A stretch of 64,000 bases of DNA from Kondoa malvinella (Eukaryota > Basidiomycota > Agaricostilbomycetes > Agaricostilbales > Kondoaceae), in assembly GCA_039545315.1 (NCBI GenBank), contig BCIM01000001.1:854805-918804 (forward strand), given 5' to 3'. Of this stretch, positions 24,990 to 35,290 are shown one piece after another. The notes below the pieces were generated by a model that saw only the letters and a list, made by a program, of their open reading frames with translations, was not told where the DNA came from and ran no database searches. The translations under genes and the position numbers were made by a program. The first letter of the stretch is position 1. Each line of letters starts with the position of its first letter.

Positions 24990-25312
24990 GTATATACTCG
25001 CATGCACTTTGTCTATTAAAGAGAATGGACAGTTCACAACACACATAAAAACCACCCTCGTAATTGTACAGTGTATCCCGGGAACAGTTAAAATTGCATC
25101 TTGTCAAAATCACTTCTTCCTCGGTCTGCTTTCATTTCTTCCCTCTCTGGTTCTATGGAACGACCGGATCAAAGTGTCGGGAAGGATGCGATGCGATGTA
25201 TGAACAATTGCATCTACCAAGCCCCGAAACAACTATCTACAGCATGCGTGCAATTAATACCTCCATCAACCCTACTACTAACCCCAACACAGAGAACGAA
25301 ATGCGTAACACT
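24990..25312. other. Convergent intergenic region
   Basis: About 323 bases between the 3' ends of copy B and the Axl2-like gene. Its base composition is more AT-rich than the flanking exons, compatible with two overlapping 3' UTRs. No gene or repeat recognised. Confidence 0.5.
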
Positions 25313-28300
25313 CTAAAAAGTCACCACTTCAACAGCACCATGATCCGAAGTCCTTGATCCTTTCTTGCCTATCACCAGCAAAAACCGTCCAACGACTTGT
25401 TCGGCATCATCTGTTGTTCCTGTTGTGGAAGTACTGCCATGTAACCGGTTCGATTGCTCGAGTATTTGCACGGCTACTGAACCATGGTCGTCTTCTCGAG
25501 GTATACCCCAGCTATTGAATTTATTAGATACGTCTATGCCTGAGAAAGGAAGGCTTACAATTCAAGTTCTCTTTCCGCGAAATGCAGCCAGTCTGGTAAA
25601 GGTTTGCGATCGTGAGGTGATCCAGGGTAATCAGTCACTGCTAGGTAGGTCTTCTTGGGCTGTCCGCCTCGACCGGGACTCGACATTGCGGGTGGTGGTG
25701 TAAGGGCAGGTCTGCTTAGAGTGTCAGGGCGATCTATCACTCAACAGGACGAAAAGCGTACGTGAAATGGAAAGGATCGCCAACAGCGACTTGGACATGC
25801 ACTTGATCCAATATACTAGAGGCTGTAGCTGTTCGAGCATGACCTTTTCGAGTCGGCGAGTTGGCTGCCGCTGTGCCGCCTACATATCGATTCGTCTTTG
25901 AGGGAGAAGGAGGTGATTTGGCTGGTGTAGTCTTGACTGCACGGATAGCTGGCGCAGAAAAGACCGTGGACGCTTCTGATCTGGCTGAGGAGCTAAGAGC
26001 AGGTGATGTCCATGTATTGGGCGTAGAAAAGAAGATTGGCGTGCTGGTCTGACCATTTTCATCTTCCGGCGGTGCGTACAGTGTTGAAGCGCGGTTGAAG
26101 AGATCTGGTGCATCGGCAGTCTCGTCATCGGAATCCAGCGGGACAGAAGTAGCGCGCGATGATTCGTGTGTTGTGGGCACAGAACGCTCCGAAGTGAAAG
26201 GTATCAGGCGAGGTGCAGCAGCAGACCGTCGTTGTGGAGTGTTGGAACTCGATCCTCCCTTGATGGCTTGAAGGCTTGCCCGAGTAATTGCTGCCCCTCG
26301 CAAAGCGTCTGGCCTCGACAAAATTGAAGACGTATCTGACTGTAGCTGAGATGCTTGCGACTCTGACCACGGTAGCTTGACAGCGTTTGAAAGCGGGAAG
26401 GGAATAGGTGAAGGCAAGGGTGCGCCATTCTGCGCAACCTTATTCGCCGAAGGCTTGCGCGCAAAGTCGCGCCGCTGACGAGGAGCGGAACGAGGGGTGC
26501 CACTGACCGATTGACCGCCAGTGGGAGTGCCGTCATCCGAGTAGAAAAGAGAAGACGACGCTTTGCTGCCCCAGCTTGATGTGTCGAGCTCGTGGGACCC
26601 AGCATCACTTCGATCGTCGGCTTCATACGTATTGCCTTCGTCTTCTTCCACGATCACGACATCATGCGAATCGGATCTTTGAACAGGTCGAGAGATGTCG
26701 GCGCCGCGCAGGCTGGTAGAGGAGTAGACTTGGGCGAGTCCACTCTGCATCGAGCCGCCGACGCTGCTGCCTCGTCGCAGCATCCTGAACATATCGAATC
26801 GTTTGGGCGTGGCTTCGCTGAGATTGGTACCTTCACTCGCTGATCGCTGCATGGACGCGGCGGAGCCAATCTTCTTGCCAGTATAGATAGCAGCCAAGTC
26901 ATTGAGATGATCATCACTGATAGCGCGGCTCTTGGCCTTTTGCTGTCTGGTATAAGCCGAAGCGAACCCATCCTCTTCTTGTTCTCCTTCAAGCGAAGCG
27001 ATCTTTTCCCTTTCCTTCTGCTGAGCCGCTAGCACCATTGCATCATCCTGCTGTCTGCGCTTGCTTCGCCTCATGCAACAGAATGCAGCCAGGGCCAAAG
27101 CCACAGCACCTGCTATACCAAAAACCACAGCCAAGGCGATTGTGCCCTGCTTGGAAAGGCCACCTCCAGTATCCTCATTCAATTGCCCATCGCCTTCTTG
27201 CCGAGCAGCTTCTTCGACATAGGCAAGCACAACCTCCGAGGTGCTAGTAGCGCCAGTCGATTCTTCCGTTGCAGTCAGACTGACGGTGACATTATCGTTT
27301 GCCGTAAGATCAGCTGGTGCAGTGCCATTGATGATGAAAGGTGAAGAAGAGACTTGAATCCAATCGGAGCCATTTGAAGGAGAGAAAGAAGCTGCGATCG
27401 AAGCAGTAGTGCTGCCAAGATAGCCAGAAAGGTCAGCGTCGAAAGGTCGGCCTGGCGTGACAAGGATGGGTGGCAGGGTTGACATAGAGAACAAGGTAGG
27501 CTGGAGCACCATATCGATGGTAGACATGATTTGCTGTCCATATGAGGAGAAGAATGTGATGGGAATGGACAGATTGGTAGCTGGATTGGTGGCTTGCCTG
27601 CGGATGAGGTGTCGCCCTCGGAAGGAGAGATGTCTTCGCGTCAGAGCTGGGACATCGCCAAAGATCGTATTGTCTTGTTCCGAGAAGGACAGGTAAGGCA
27701 CTTGCGAGAGATCTGGGCGCATGGTGATATTTCTGGGCGTAACTGGAATGTCGTCAATGATGAAAGACTCGATGGGTATAGTGTAGTTAACTTTCGCGCC
27801 TAAGGTTGCATTGAGCTGAGGTAGTTCTTGCAGCATGTCGAAAGAGTGCTCGTCGACTTGAATAGTGAATGTCTGTTGAATATCGCCATAGCCGTAATGA
27901 TCGCTACCGAAGAGCGTAATGTCGTAGCTTCGGTCGTCTGGAGCTACTCCGTCGAAAGTGTTTGTGGTATTATCGTAATGAAGCCATGAAGGGAGTCTGG
28001 TAGTACCAGATTGATAGGCTGTATAGTAGATGACTGAACTGGTTGACGACACATAAGTTGTAGGGAGCAGGCCAATGCTGAACGACCAGCGCGGAGGTAC
28101 TCGAAGAGCGCCATTGTGATGAAGGACGCAGCCAGTAGGAAGTGTAGTCGAGTTGCCTAGCTGCTCGGCTATGGCCGTCGCTACAGTTGGTGATGCTTCG
28201 GACGAGACCAGCAAGTCAAAGCCGTCTTGACCTGAGGAGCCATCCGAAGAAGTTGCCGTCAAAGTGACGAAAGCAGATCCTTCATCGCTGCTTGAAGGTG

Positions 28301-28553
28301 TGCCAGACAGAGTCAAAGATGACGCGTCGAAAGTAGCCCAGCTGGGCAGACCACTTGCTGCATAGCTCAAAGACGAGCCCGATGATGTCGCGCGAAAGGT
28401 GTCTTGCAACAGAGTGAATGTCCACGGTTCGCCAGTGCGCGCGACAGCCGGTCGTTGGTCTTGCACGCCATTGATCAACAGTGTCCCAGTACGCTGAGCG
28501 AGGCATAGTGAAGCCACGAGTAGAAAGTAAAGGGCGAGCAAGCTTGAAGTCAT
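25313..28553 (-). CDS. AXL2: Axl2-like transmembrane protein with cadherin-fold domains
   Basis: Homologous in architecture to yeast Axl2, a bud-site/polarity landmark and septin-linked surface protein. The start at 28553 gives a signal peptide (MTSSLLALYFLLVASLCLAQ); the longer in-frame start at 28616 would bury it. The ectodomain has dystroglycan-type cadherin-like (CADG) repeats with the hallmark LPSWATFDASSLTLSGTP and LPSWLHYDNTTNTFDGVAP blocks. One membrane helix (GTIALAVVFGIAGAVALALA, residues about 480-505) is followed by CCMRRSKRR and a Ser-rich cytoplasmic tail of some 430 residues. Two 3' introns (starting at 25761, and near 25507-25555) must be removed to reach the conserved end with KPLPDWLHFAERELEFWGIP, which echoes the Axl2 C-terminus. 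If the first is retained the protein stops after RPVE. Confidence 0.8.
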
Positions 28554-29244
28554 GCTGGTATCTGGACGGTACAGAACTTCAATACAATATCCAGTCGTCA
28601 ACCCGATTGTTTGCAACTCACTTAAGAGTGTTCTTTACGCGATTTTGAGGCGAGTTGCACGCGTTTTCTACCTTTGGCTTGACACAATCCTGCACTTGCT
28701 GTGACTAATAAAGCCTGGCTATACTCCCAAGCTGATTTCTCTTGAGTCCAAAAATGAATGTCGGTGCCTTGTGGGCGTGTGAGATCTCTTCTGTGCAGCC
28801 TCCAACAAGCAGATCACAGTAAGGTATAAATGAGCGGACTGGTGAATCTTTTATTTCTGAGTATCTGGGCAGCACGGTAGTTCTAGAACATGAAGGATCG
28901 TCGCTAGTACGACCAGCAAGACAAAAGCAGCCGACCGCTCCTTGCTGTTCGGTTAGCATTCCTCGCATTCTCAACGGTCGACGTTTGATCTTTGTTTTGG
29001 TGAAATTACGCGAAGCAACGCGTCTTATAGCCTCGCTAGGCACTCTTCGCAAGCTAGCAGGCACACTTGCACAGCGTTAAAATGCATTTCTAATATACCC
29101 GCGTACAGATCCTCTTCCTCGTTCAATGAAATGGCATAGACACATGTCGTTGCTAATCTTCCTTATCCAGCATCGGCTTCCATCTACAGAGCACGCGTAG
29201 TAGCAAAGGTGAAGTCTAAGCAAAAGAATAGATCAGTATAAGCA
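28554..29244. other. Intergenic upstream of the Axl2-like gene
   Basis: About 690 bases separate the Axl2-like start from the IDH1 stop. A 119-codon minus-strand frame at 28705-29064 has an Arg-rich start but no family match that I can see, and no intron pattern. I treat it as non-coding unless transcripts show otherwise. No RNA gene or repeat is evident. Confidence 0.5.
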
Positions 29245-30818
29245 TCACGGCAGCCAGATAAAAGCCGAACCAGTGGTGTGGTGGTTTCCGCCCATATCGG
29301 GTGTGCGAATTTTGCGGTCAGCCAGGACCTTGTAGACAGCCTTGGAGATTTGGTTGGCGTGGTAGTCGAGACCGAGGTGACGGAGCATCATAGTCGCGGA
29401 AAGGATCATAGCAGCTGGGTTGGCAACGTCTTGCCCCTATGCGAAGCGTTAGCGCGTTCTAGCAGCTTGCTAGAGAAGCAGCAATGTACCATAATATCCT
29501 TAGCAACGTGACGGCATCCAGGCTCGAACAGAGCGAACTCGCGTCCCAAGTTGGCGCCTGGAACGATACCTGGACCTCCGACTAGCGCAGCACCAATGTT
29601 GGAGATGATGGAACCGTATCTGCGAGCGGCTTCAGCTTAGTTAAAACAAGAGGCGGACAGACGCACAAATTGGGCATAACCATAACGTCGAATTGCTGTG
29701 GCTTAGCGACAAGTTGCATAGATCTGGCGGAATGGCCTTAGCCAGACTCTGTCTCCATCGGGCCAAACTCACGTGTTGTCGACAATCATGTCGTTGAAGC
29801 CAATACCAGCATCCCTGTACTCTTCGGCTACCCGCCTGCATGTATTGAGGAACAAACCATCGCCGAGCTTCATGATGTTTGCCTTGTGCACACAGGTGAC
29901 GCTCTGTAGATTCCACTAAGCCTTTAGCGCAATATAGCGCAAAAGCGTATGAAACCTACCTTGCGGTTGTTCTTTAAAGCAAAGTCGAAAGCGAATCTCG
30001 CAATACGTTCACTCTTGTAGGCAGTCATAATCTTCAAGCTCTCGACAACACCAGGGAAAGGAGTGTGCTCAAGACCAGAGTATTCTCCCTCGGTGTTTTC
30101 ACGAATGATAGCAAAGTCGACATTCTTGTGACGGGTTGGTGCGCCTTCGATCGATTTGCAGAGTACAACGGAAGCGTAAATGTCGAGCTGCTGACGCATG
30201 GCGACGTTCCATGAAGTGTGACCTGATCGTTCAGTCGGTGTGTAAAAGATCCCCTTCAATCCAACCTGGCAAAGGGATGATCAGCTTCGGTTTGATTAAG
30301 AGGAAAGCTTAGGCACTAACCTTGTTCCGCCTCAAGCTGTCCATAGACTTTTTGAACTCTGTCTCGTCCGCGCTGGTCTCTCCTGAGATCTTGAACTCCT
30401 CCCATTCGATTGGCACATTGCAGTACTCGAAAATCTCTTTGACGCTCTCTGTCAATTCTTTACCAATACCGTCACCAGGAATCAGGGTGACCTTTTAGTA
30501 CGCAGTATAAGCTAAGCGGAGGCAGGGGAAGCGGAAAAGACAGACAGAGTAGACGCCCTGCATTCGCAAAGCATAGCCATCAGCAAAATAAGAGCTGCCT
30601 GTGCCAAGCAAGACATACACCGTATTTAGTAGGCTGCTGTTTTGCACGGAGGTTGGGTGTAGCCATGCCCAAAGAGGTCGCTGCCCTGCTGGCTGAAGGG
30701 ACCTGATTGCGAAAAACAGCGAAACATGATCAGCATGGGTAGCTCTCTTGCTTGATGAAAGCCATACAGCTGGCTTGATGAGCGAAGACGCTCTGCTGAG
30801 CTTTGCAAGTGAAGACAT
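29245..30818 (-). CDS. IDH1: NAD-dependent isocitrate dehydrogenase, regulatory subunit, mitochondrial
   Basis: TCA-cycle enzyme subunit that forms an octamer with IDH2 and oxidises isocitrate to 2-oxoglutarate in the matrix. The first exon encodes an Arg/Ser-rich targeting peptide ([17 protein letters not shown]). After splicing the mature part begins near [21 protein letters not shown]. Regulatory-type features include [20 protein letters not shown] in place of the catalytic TPIGKGH loop, [20 protein letters not shown], and [17 protein letters not shown], which follow yeast Idh1 rather than Idh2. The end reads [15 protein letters not shown]. Roughly eight introns are present. The IDH2 gene lies directly upstream on the same strand with 193 bases between IDH1 start and IDH2 stop. 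Confidence 0.93.
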
Positions 30819-31011
30819 GGTGACGAATAGCGGATAAGAGTAATGCTTCCGAAGTTTGACGAAGTCAACATCGCTTATTGGCTGAAAACAGCTTGTGGCA
30901 TAGACGGATGTATCATACAGATCTTATGTGCTCTATCATACTGTTCCTGTTTTGCCTGCCTGCCTGCACAGAGCAACAGCCCAAAGTCTCTATTACTTAA
31001 CCCGCACAGCT

Positions 31012-32558
31012 TTAGATCCTCTCGAGGATGGCTTGAGTGAATTCGCTATGAAGAGGCATCAGTAATACACGAGGCAGCGCGATGAGGAGCTGACGAAGTA
31101 GAAGACTTTCCGCCCAGGTCACCGGTGATTCTTGTTCCCTCAGCGATTGTCTGTCAGTAGCAAATACTTCCTTAGCACGTCGTCGTACGCGCAAAGTAGG
31201 AGAACCGCTGACCCCTAGAATAGCGCTCTCGATGGTCTTTGCCTTGTCGTGCAGTCCCATGTGCCTCAACATCATGATGGATGACAACAGCAGAGCAGTT
31301 GGGTTAGCCTTGCCTTGACCACTGTGTGGAATTAGGCATGATCAGCCACGACGAGCTACCAGATATTGTTTTCACGCACGCAATGTCAGGCGCGCTTCCA
31401 TGCACCGCCTCGAAAATGCTCGCGTCTTTTCCGATATTACCCGATGGAGTCAAGCCCAATCCGCCAATCAAGCCAGCTGACAAGTCAGACAAGATGTCTC
31501 CATACAAGTTGGGCATGACCATGACTCTGTCAGAGTAAGGAAGTGGGTTCTGAACCATGCGCAGGCAAACTCGGTCGAGCAGGTCTTCGTCGTAAGTAAT
31601 TTCGGGGAATTCATCTCTAACTGCTCTGCAGGCGGTCAAGAACATGCCGTCTGACATTTTCCTAGGATCAGGTGAAGCATGAGCAAGGTCTACTGTACGA
31701 AAAAGGCTTATCGCGTACATGATAGGTGCTTTATGAACAGCAGTAACGTGATTGCGTCCATTGTCGCGTGCATACTCGAATGCATAGCGAGCTACTCGTT
31801 CAGATGCATTGTAGGTGATGAGCTTGATGGATTGTACGACGCCAGTGACAATCTAAATTACCCAAAGTCAAGATTTGTCGAGCAAAGAACACAAACTACT
31901 TACTTCGTGCTCAATGCCAGAATACTCTCCCTCGGTATTTTCACGAATCAGAACAGAATCTACATTATCGTAAGGTGTCTTGAAGCCTTCAATAGAGCGA
32001 CACGGCCTGACGTTGGCGAAAAGGTTAAAGGTTCTTCGAAGAGTCAAGTTGAGCGAGACGTGTCCCTTTCCAATTGGTGTTGCTAGAGGTCCTTTGAGCG
32101 CGACCGTGTTCTTCTTGATGGAATCAATAGAGACTTGAGGAATTGTCGACTTGCCATCAACGATTGTAGGCGTTACGTCGACTTCCTCCCATTCTATTGG
32201 CACTTTGGCTGCAGTAAAGATGTCTTTGACTGATTCTGCAATCTCTGGACCGATACCGTCTCCAGGAATGAGCGTAACGTGGAAATCGCCCTTGACAGTT
32301 TAGATTTTAGCAAATACGGGTTGCAACACAGGGAAGAGCTCACCTGGTGGTTCTTGCGACCAATAAAGCCTTGTCCTACGCCTGCTTCGACTGCATAACG
32401 CTGTGTAGCGGAAGCCTGATAGGACGCAGCAGGAAGAGTTCAGACGGGATATACTTTTGATTCGCTATCAGCCAGCAGGAACGCACAGTGAGAGCTCTTC
32501 GTGCAGCAGAGCGTGCTAGTGCGCCTTTGGCTGTGGCAGATAATGTAGGAAGTACCAT
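31012..32558 (-). CDS. IDH2: NAD-dependent isocitrate dehydrogenase, catalytic subunit, mitochondrial
   Basis: Catalytic partner of IDH1. The start at 32558 gives a classical presequence ([20 protein letters not shown]) before the intron; an in-frame start at 32606 would only lengthen it. Catalytic-type motifs are visible: [37 protein letters not shown], the substrate-loop Arg residues, [14 protein letters not shown], the lysine of [32 protein letters not shown] and the NAD-binding [18 protein letters not shown]. The C-terminus is assembled from two short 3' exons: [19 protein letters not shown] and [10 protein letters not shown]. At least eight introns. Both subunit genes occur in tandem, which could help balanced expression, although each seems to have its own leader. 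Confidence 0.93.
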
Positions 32559-33159
32559 CTTGGTAGTGTGCGGATGAAAGACACCTTTTGGAAGAGTTGT
32601 CAACAATGCCTCGTTAAGCGACTTCTACAATCTTCTCATTGCACAGCTAAATGAACACCATGCGTGTATGCTCTGATCCCTTCATGCTTGTGCTCCAGTC
32701 CGTCGCTTATGCATTCTGTCAAAGATTGTACCGCTCAAGAAATTGAAGCACAGCCATCTGGCTCATGCTCTACACTCAGAGCATTGGTGGTAAAGATACC
32801 ATCGAATGAGGTATTGCACCAGAGGCTTGATGACAAATGAATATACTCACGAGAGCAAGAGTCGACAGCACTTGCGGAAATGAAAACAGCATGGCAAAGA
32901 AGCAAAGTGGTCAAAGCAGAGGAACGTCAGGACTAAACGAGAAGTGAAGAAATCATCATATCCATACACTGACATGCAGAACAGGGTGTCTTGCCAGGAT
33001 GGTCACCAAACGCTGACAGTGCGAGCTCCTGTATAAGCGATGCAGGCAGAAGACTAGACACCTTGAGTGAGAATGCACAGCCAGCAGCATAAGATAGCGA
33101 GAAAGAAGCAGAGGCAGAGAAAGGAGAAACAGCAGACGAGGAGACGAAACGCCTTTCCA
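32559..33159. other. Intergenic upstream of IDH2
   Basis: About 600 bases between the IDH2 start and the stop of the small gene at 33160. A 76-codon minus frame (32933-33163) and a short hydrophobic frame starting at 32892 (MLFSFPQVLSTLAL followed by a GTGAGT donor) are the only coding-like pieces. Neither could be completed into a convincing protein. Confidence 0.45.
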
Positions 33160-33526
33160 TCAATCAACCCATAATGTATACAACTCCTGATCCCGCCTGT
33201 CGAAAGATGAATGAAGGCTAGGATCACTAGATACGCGTATGCGCTCTTTCGGCGTGCTCTGAGCTGGTTCTTGCTTCGTCACTTGGTTCGAGCGTTTGTC
33301 GCTTGATTCGGGCTGATAGATACTAAGTTTGAGCGCTGGACAGTGCAAGTATGTGGACAAGTACCTCTTCGGAGTTGTCTTTGGCCGTGTGCGAGCTGTC
33401 TGAAGGACGTCGGGACGCTATCGTTGCATTGTTAGCCTGAGCTCTGTCGAGTAAATCAAGGCGCTCACAAGCCCTGCTAGCTGTGGCTGATTGATCTGGC
33501 GCTCTCTCCTTGCCCTTGTCGCTCAT
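33160..33526 (-). CDS. Small unknown protein, two exons
   Basis: An ATG at 33526 opens a polar exon (MSDKGKERAPDQSATASRAC...) that reaches a GTACTT donor after NSEE at about 33366. Two acceptors are possible. The better one (…TATCTATCAG) continues PESSDKRSNQVTKQEPAQ and ends SSFDRRDQELYTLWVD; the other gives a shorter basic tail. The predicted product is about 105 residues, hydrophilic, without signal peptide or membrane helix. I recognise no family. It sits about 100 bases downstream of the cyclophilin-RRM gene on the same strand. Confidence 0.4.
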
Positions 33527-33626
33527 GTTGGCGTTTCACGTCGAGGATAGTTCGTGGTAAGTTGTCAAAGCGTCGAAATAAGTAGCTGTTATAGCAAGAG
33601 GGAATCCGCTCGAGGCATGTCTGCAT

Positions 33627-35146
33627 TCACCACCTGCGCCTATCGTCGTCATACCGCCTCGACGAGCTTTCTCTATCCCTATCGCCGCCTCTCCGGTCAT
33701 CTCTACGATCATCTCGCCTCGAATCTCGCCTATCATCCCTTCGGTCATCTCTTCGCGGACTCCGACTTCGCCTTCTCCCACCTCCACTCCTCTGATGCTT
33801 GTCCTTTTCTCCCAAATCGAAAACCATAGAATGACCTCCGTGAGATGGGGACCTCGATTCGCGTGCGGGTATTCCTTTGTTCGGCGGAGCTTTACCGCCT
33901 GTTCTACCATAAACCCATTGGCCATGAAGTTTCGATACACCTGTACCTTATCAGCTCATCACGAATCAGCTAGGGAAGAAAACTCACTCTGAGAAAAATC
34001 AACATGTATCCGCCTATCGTCAATCAACACATTATCCATCTTGACATACGCCCTCTCCGCCTCTTCCCGCTTATCGAATTCAATAAACGCATAGTTCAAG
34101 CTGTCTCCCGTCTTTGCGTCGCGAATGACTTCACAGCTCAAGATCGTCCCAAACCTCGAAAAGATCAATTCCAAATCTTCTGATCGAGTGACAGCATTGA
34201 GTTTACAGACAAACAGCACATTCTCTGGTGGTCGAACATCGGCAAAAGGTAGATCGCCAACCATTTCTAGAGTGAGTGCTTGAGCACGTGCTTCGGCTGC
34301 TCGTTTCTTTGCTTCCTTTTCAGTCTCGTCTGCATCTGGATCGTCTAGTTCTTCTTCATCGCCTATTCGGAGGGACTTGAGCTGGGCTTTAGTAGGTACA
34401 GGTGAGTTGGGCGGTATCACTAAATGAGGTGGATCGGGAAATGGGTCGTCTACAGCATCATCAGCTCAAAGCGTAATATAATGAAAGGCGAACTGACCCA
34501 GGACAATGACATGTCGTATTCTGACATCTCGCAAAGGCCTATAGCTCTCATCCACAAACGCCTCATTCAACTTGCGCAACGTCGTCTCGCTGTCATCTCC
34601 AACAATCCGACCAAAAGGCACATGCTTCCCATCAAGATAGTCCATATTCTCCTTGAGCGTAAAGAAGAATTGACTCCCGCATGCGTCGTTGGCTACTGCC
34701 ATTGAAAGCGTTCCAAAAGCAGCATGTTTGAGCTTAGGCAGTCGGTATTCAGGCGTAAAGTACGCTGAACCTGGGAAGTAGGCAGATCCTCCAGTGCCAC
34801 TATCTGTTGGGTCCCCTGTTTGGGCTATAAAGTCTTGCTGAACTGTTATGACCAAAACATTGAACTGGCATACGATCGGTATACAGCGAGAATATTACCA
34901 TTGAAGAAGGAGCAGAGATTATAGTAATATGTCTTGCAGAGCTGTACAGCATACAGAAATTAGCCTGTGACACCCTCCAGAAGCGTCAGAACTCACCTTC
35001 AAGAAGTTCTCGCAGGTCTTTGGACATGCTTCCACTTCCAGATCAACCTGCGAGACGGATCGAGTTAGTAAGGACGCGATAGAGTCCTGTTGATACAGTC
35101 TGCTCACAATCAGATCCCCCAAAGAGGTCTCAAATAGCACCGACAT
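33627..35146 (-). CDS. Peptidyl-prolyl isomerase with RRM (PPIL4/Cyp6 type)
   Basis: Nuclear cyclophilin linked to spliceosome and RNA polymerase II function. The N-terminal cyclophilin domain starts [14 protein letters not shown] and contains [24 protein letters not shown] and SQFFFTL (relatives of this subgroup have partly altered active sites). A linker with [20 protein letters not shown] leads to an [23 protein letters not shown], then [20 protein letters not shown] and [11 protein letters not shown], a block diagnostic of PPIL4. The C-terminus is a low-complexity RS/RD tail (repeats of [12 protein letters not shown]) ending RRRW, typical for speckle-type proteins. At least six introns. 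It is divergent from the ARMC8-like gene (144 bases apart). Confidence 0.93.
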
Positions 35147-35290
35147 GGTGTTTTCTGGACAAGCTCTTGCTTAGTGACGAGCAGCGAGTGACCTGCGTGA
35201 TACCAGACATCGGTCAAAGTGATACCAAGCTACTGTTGTGAATACCCTGCCCTACCTACAACTCTGTCCTAGACCTAGATCTGCCAGGTT

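Noticed and set aside
28705..29064. 119-codon minus-strand frame with an Arg-rich, presequence-like start
   Set aside because: No family motif, no intron structure in an intron-rich genome, and it fills a likely promoter/3' UTR region. It is kept only as part of the intergenic entry.
32840..32892. Short hydrophobic exon (MLFSFPQVLSTLAL) followed by a GT donor, reminiscent of a small membrane protein
   Set aside because: No second exon could be found that continues a known small membrane protein family; likely chance.
32933..33163. 76-codon minus-strand frame between IDH2 and the small unknown gene
   Set aside because: Ser-rich and without recognisable features. It starts just at the stop of the upstream gene and looks like UTR.
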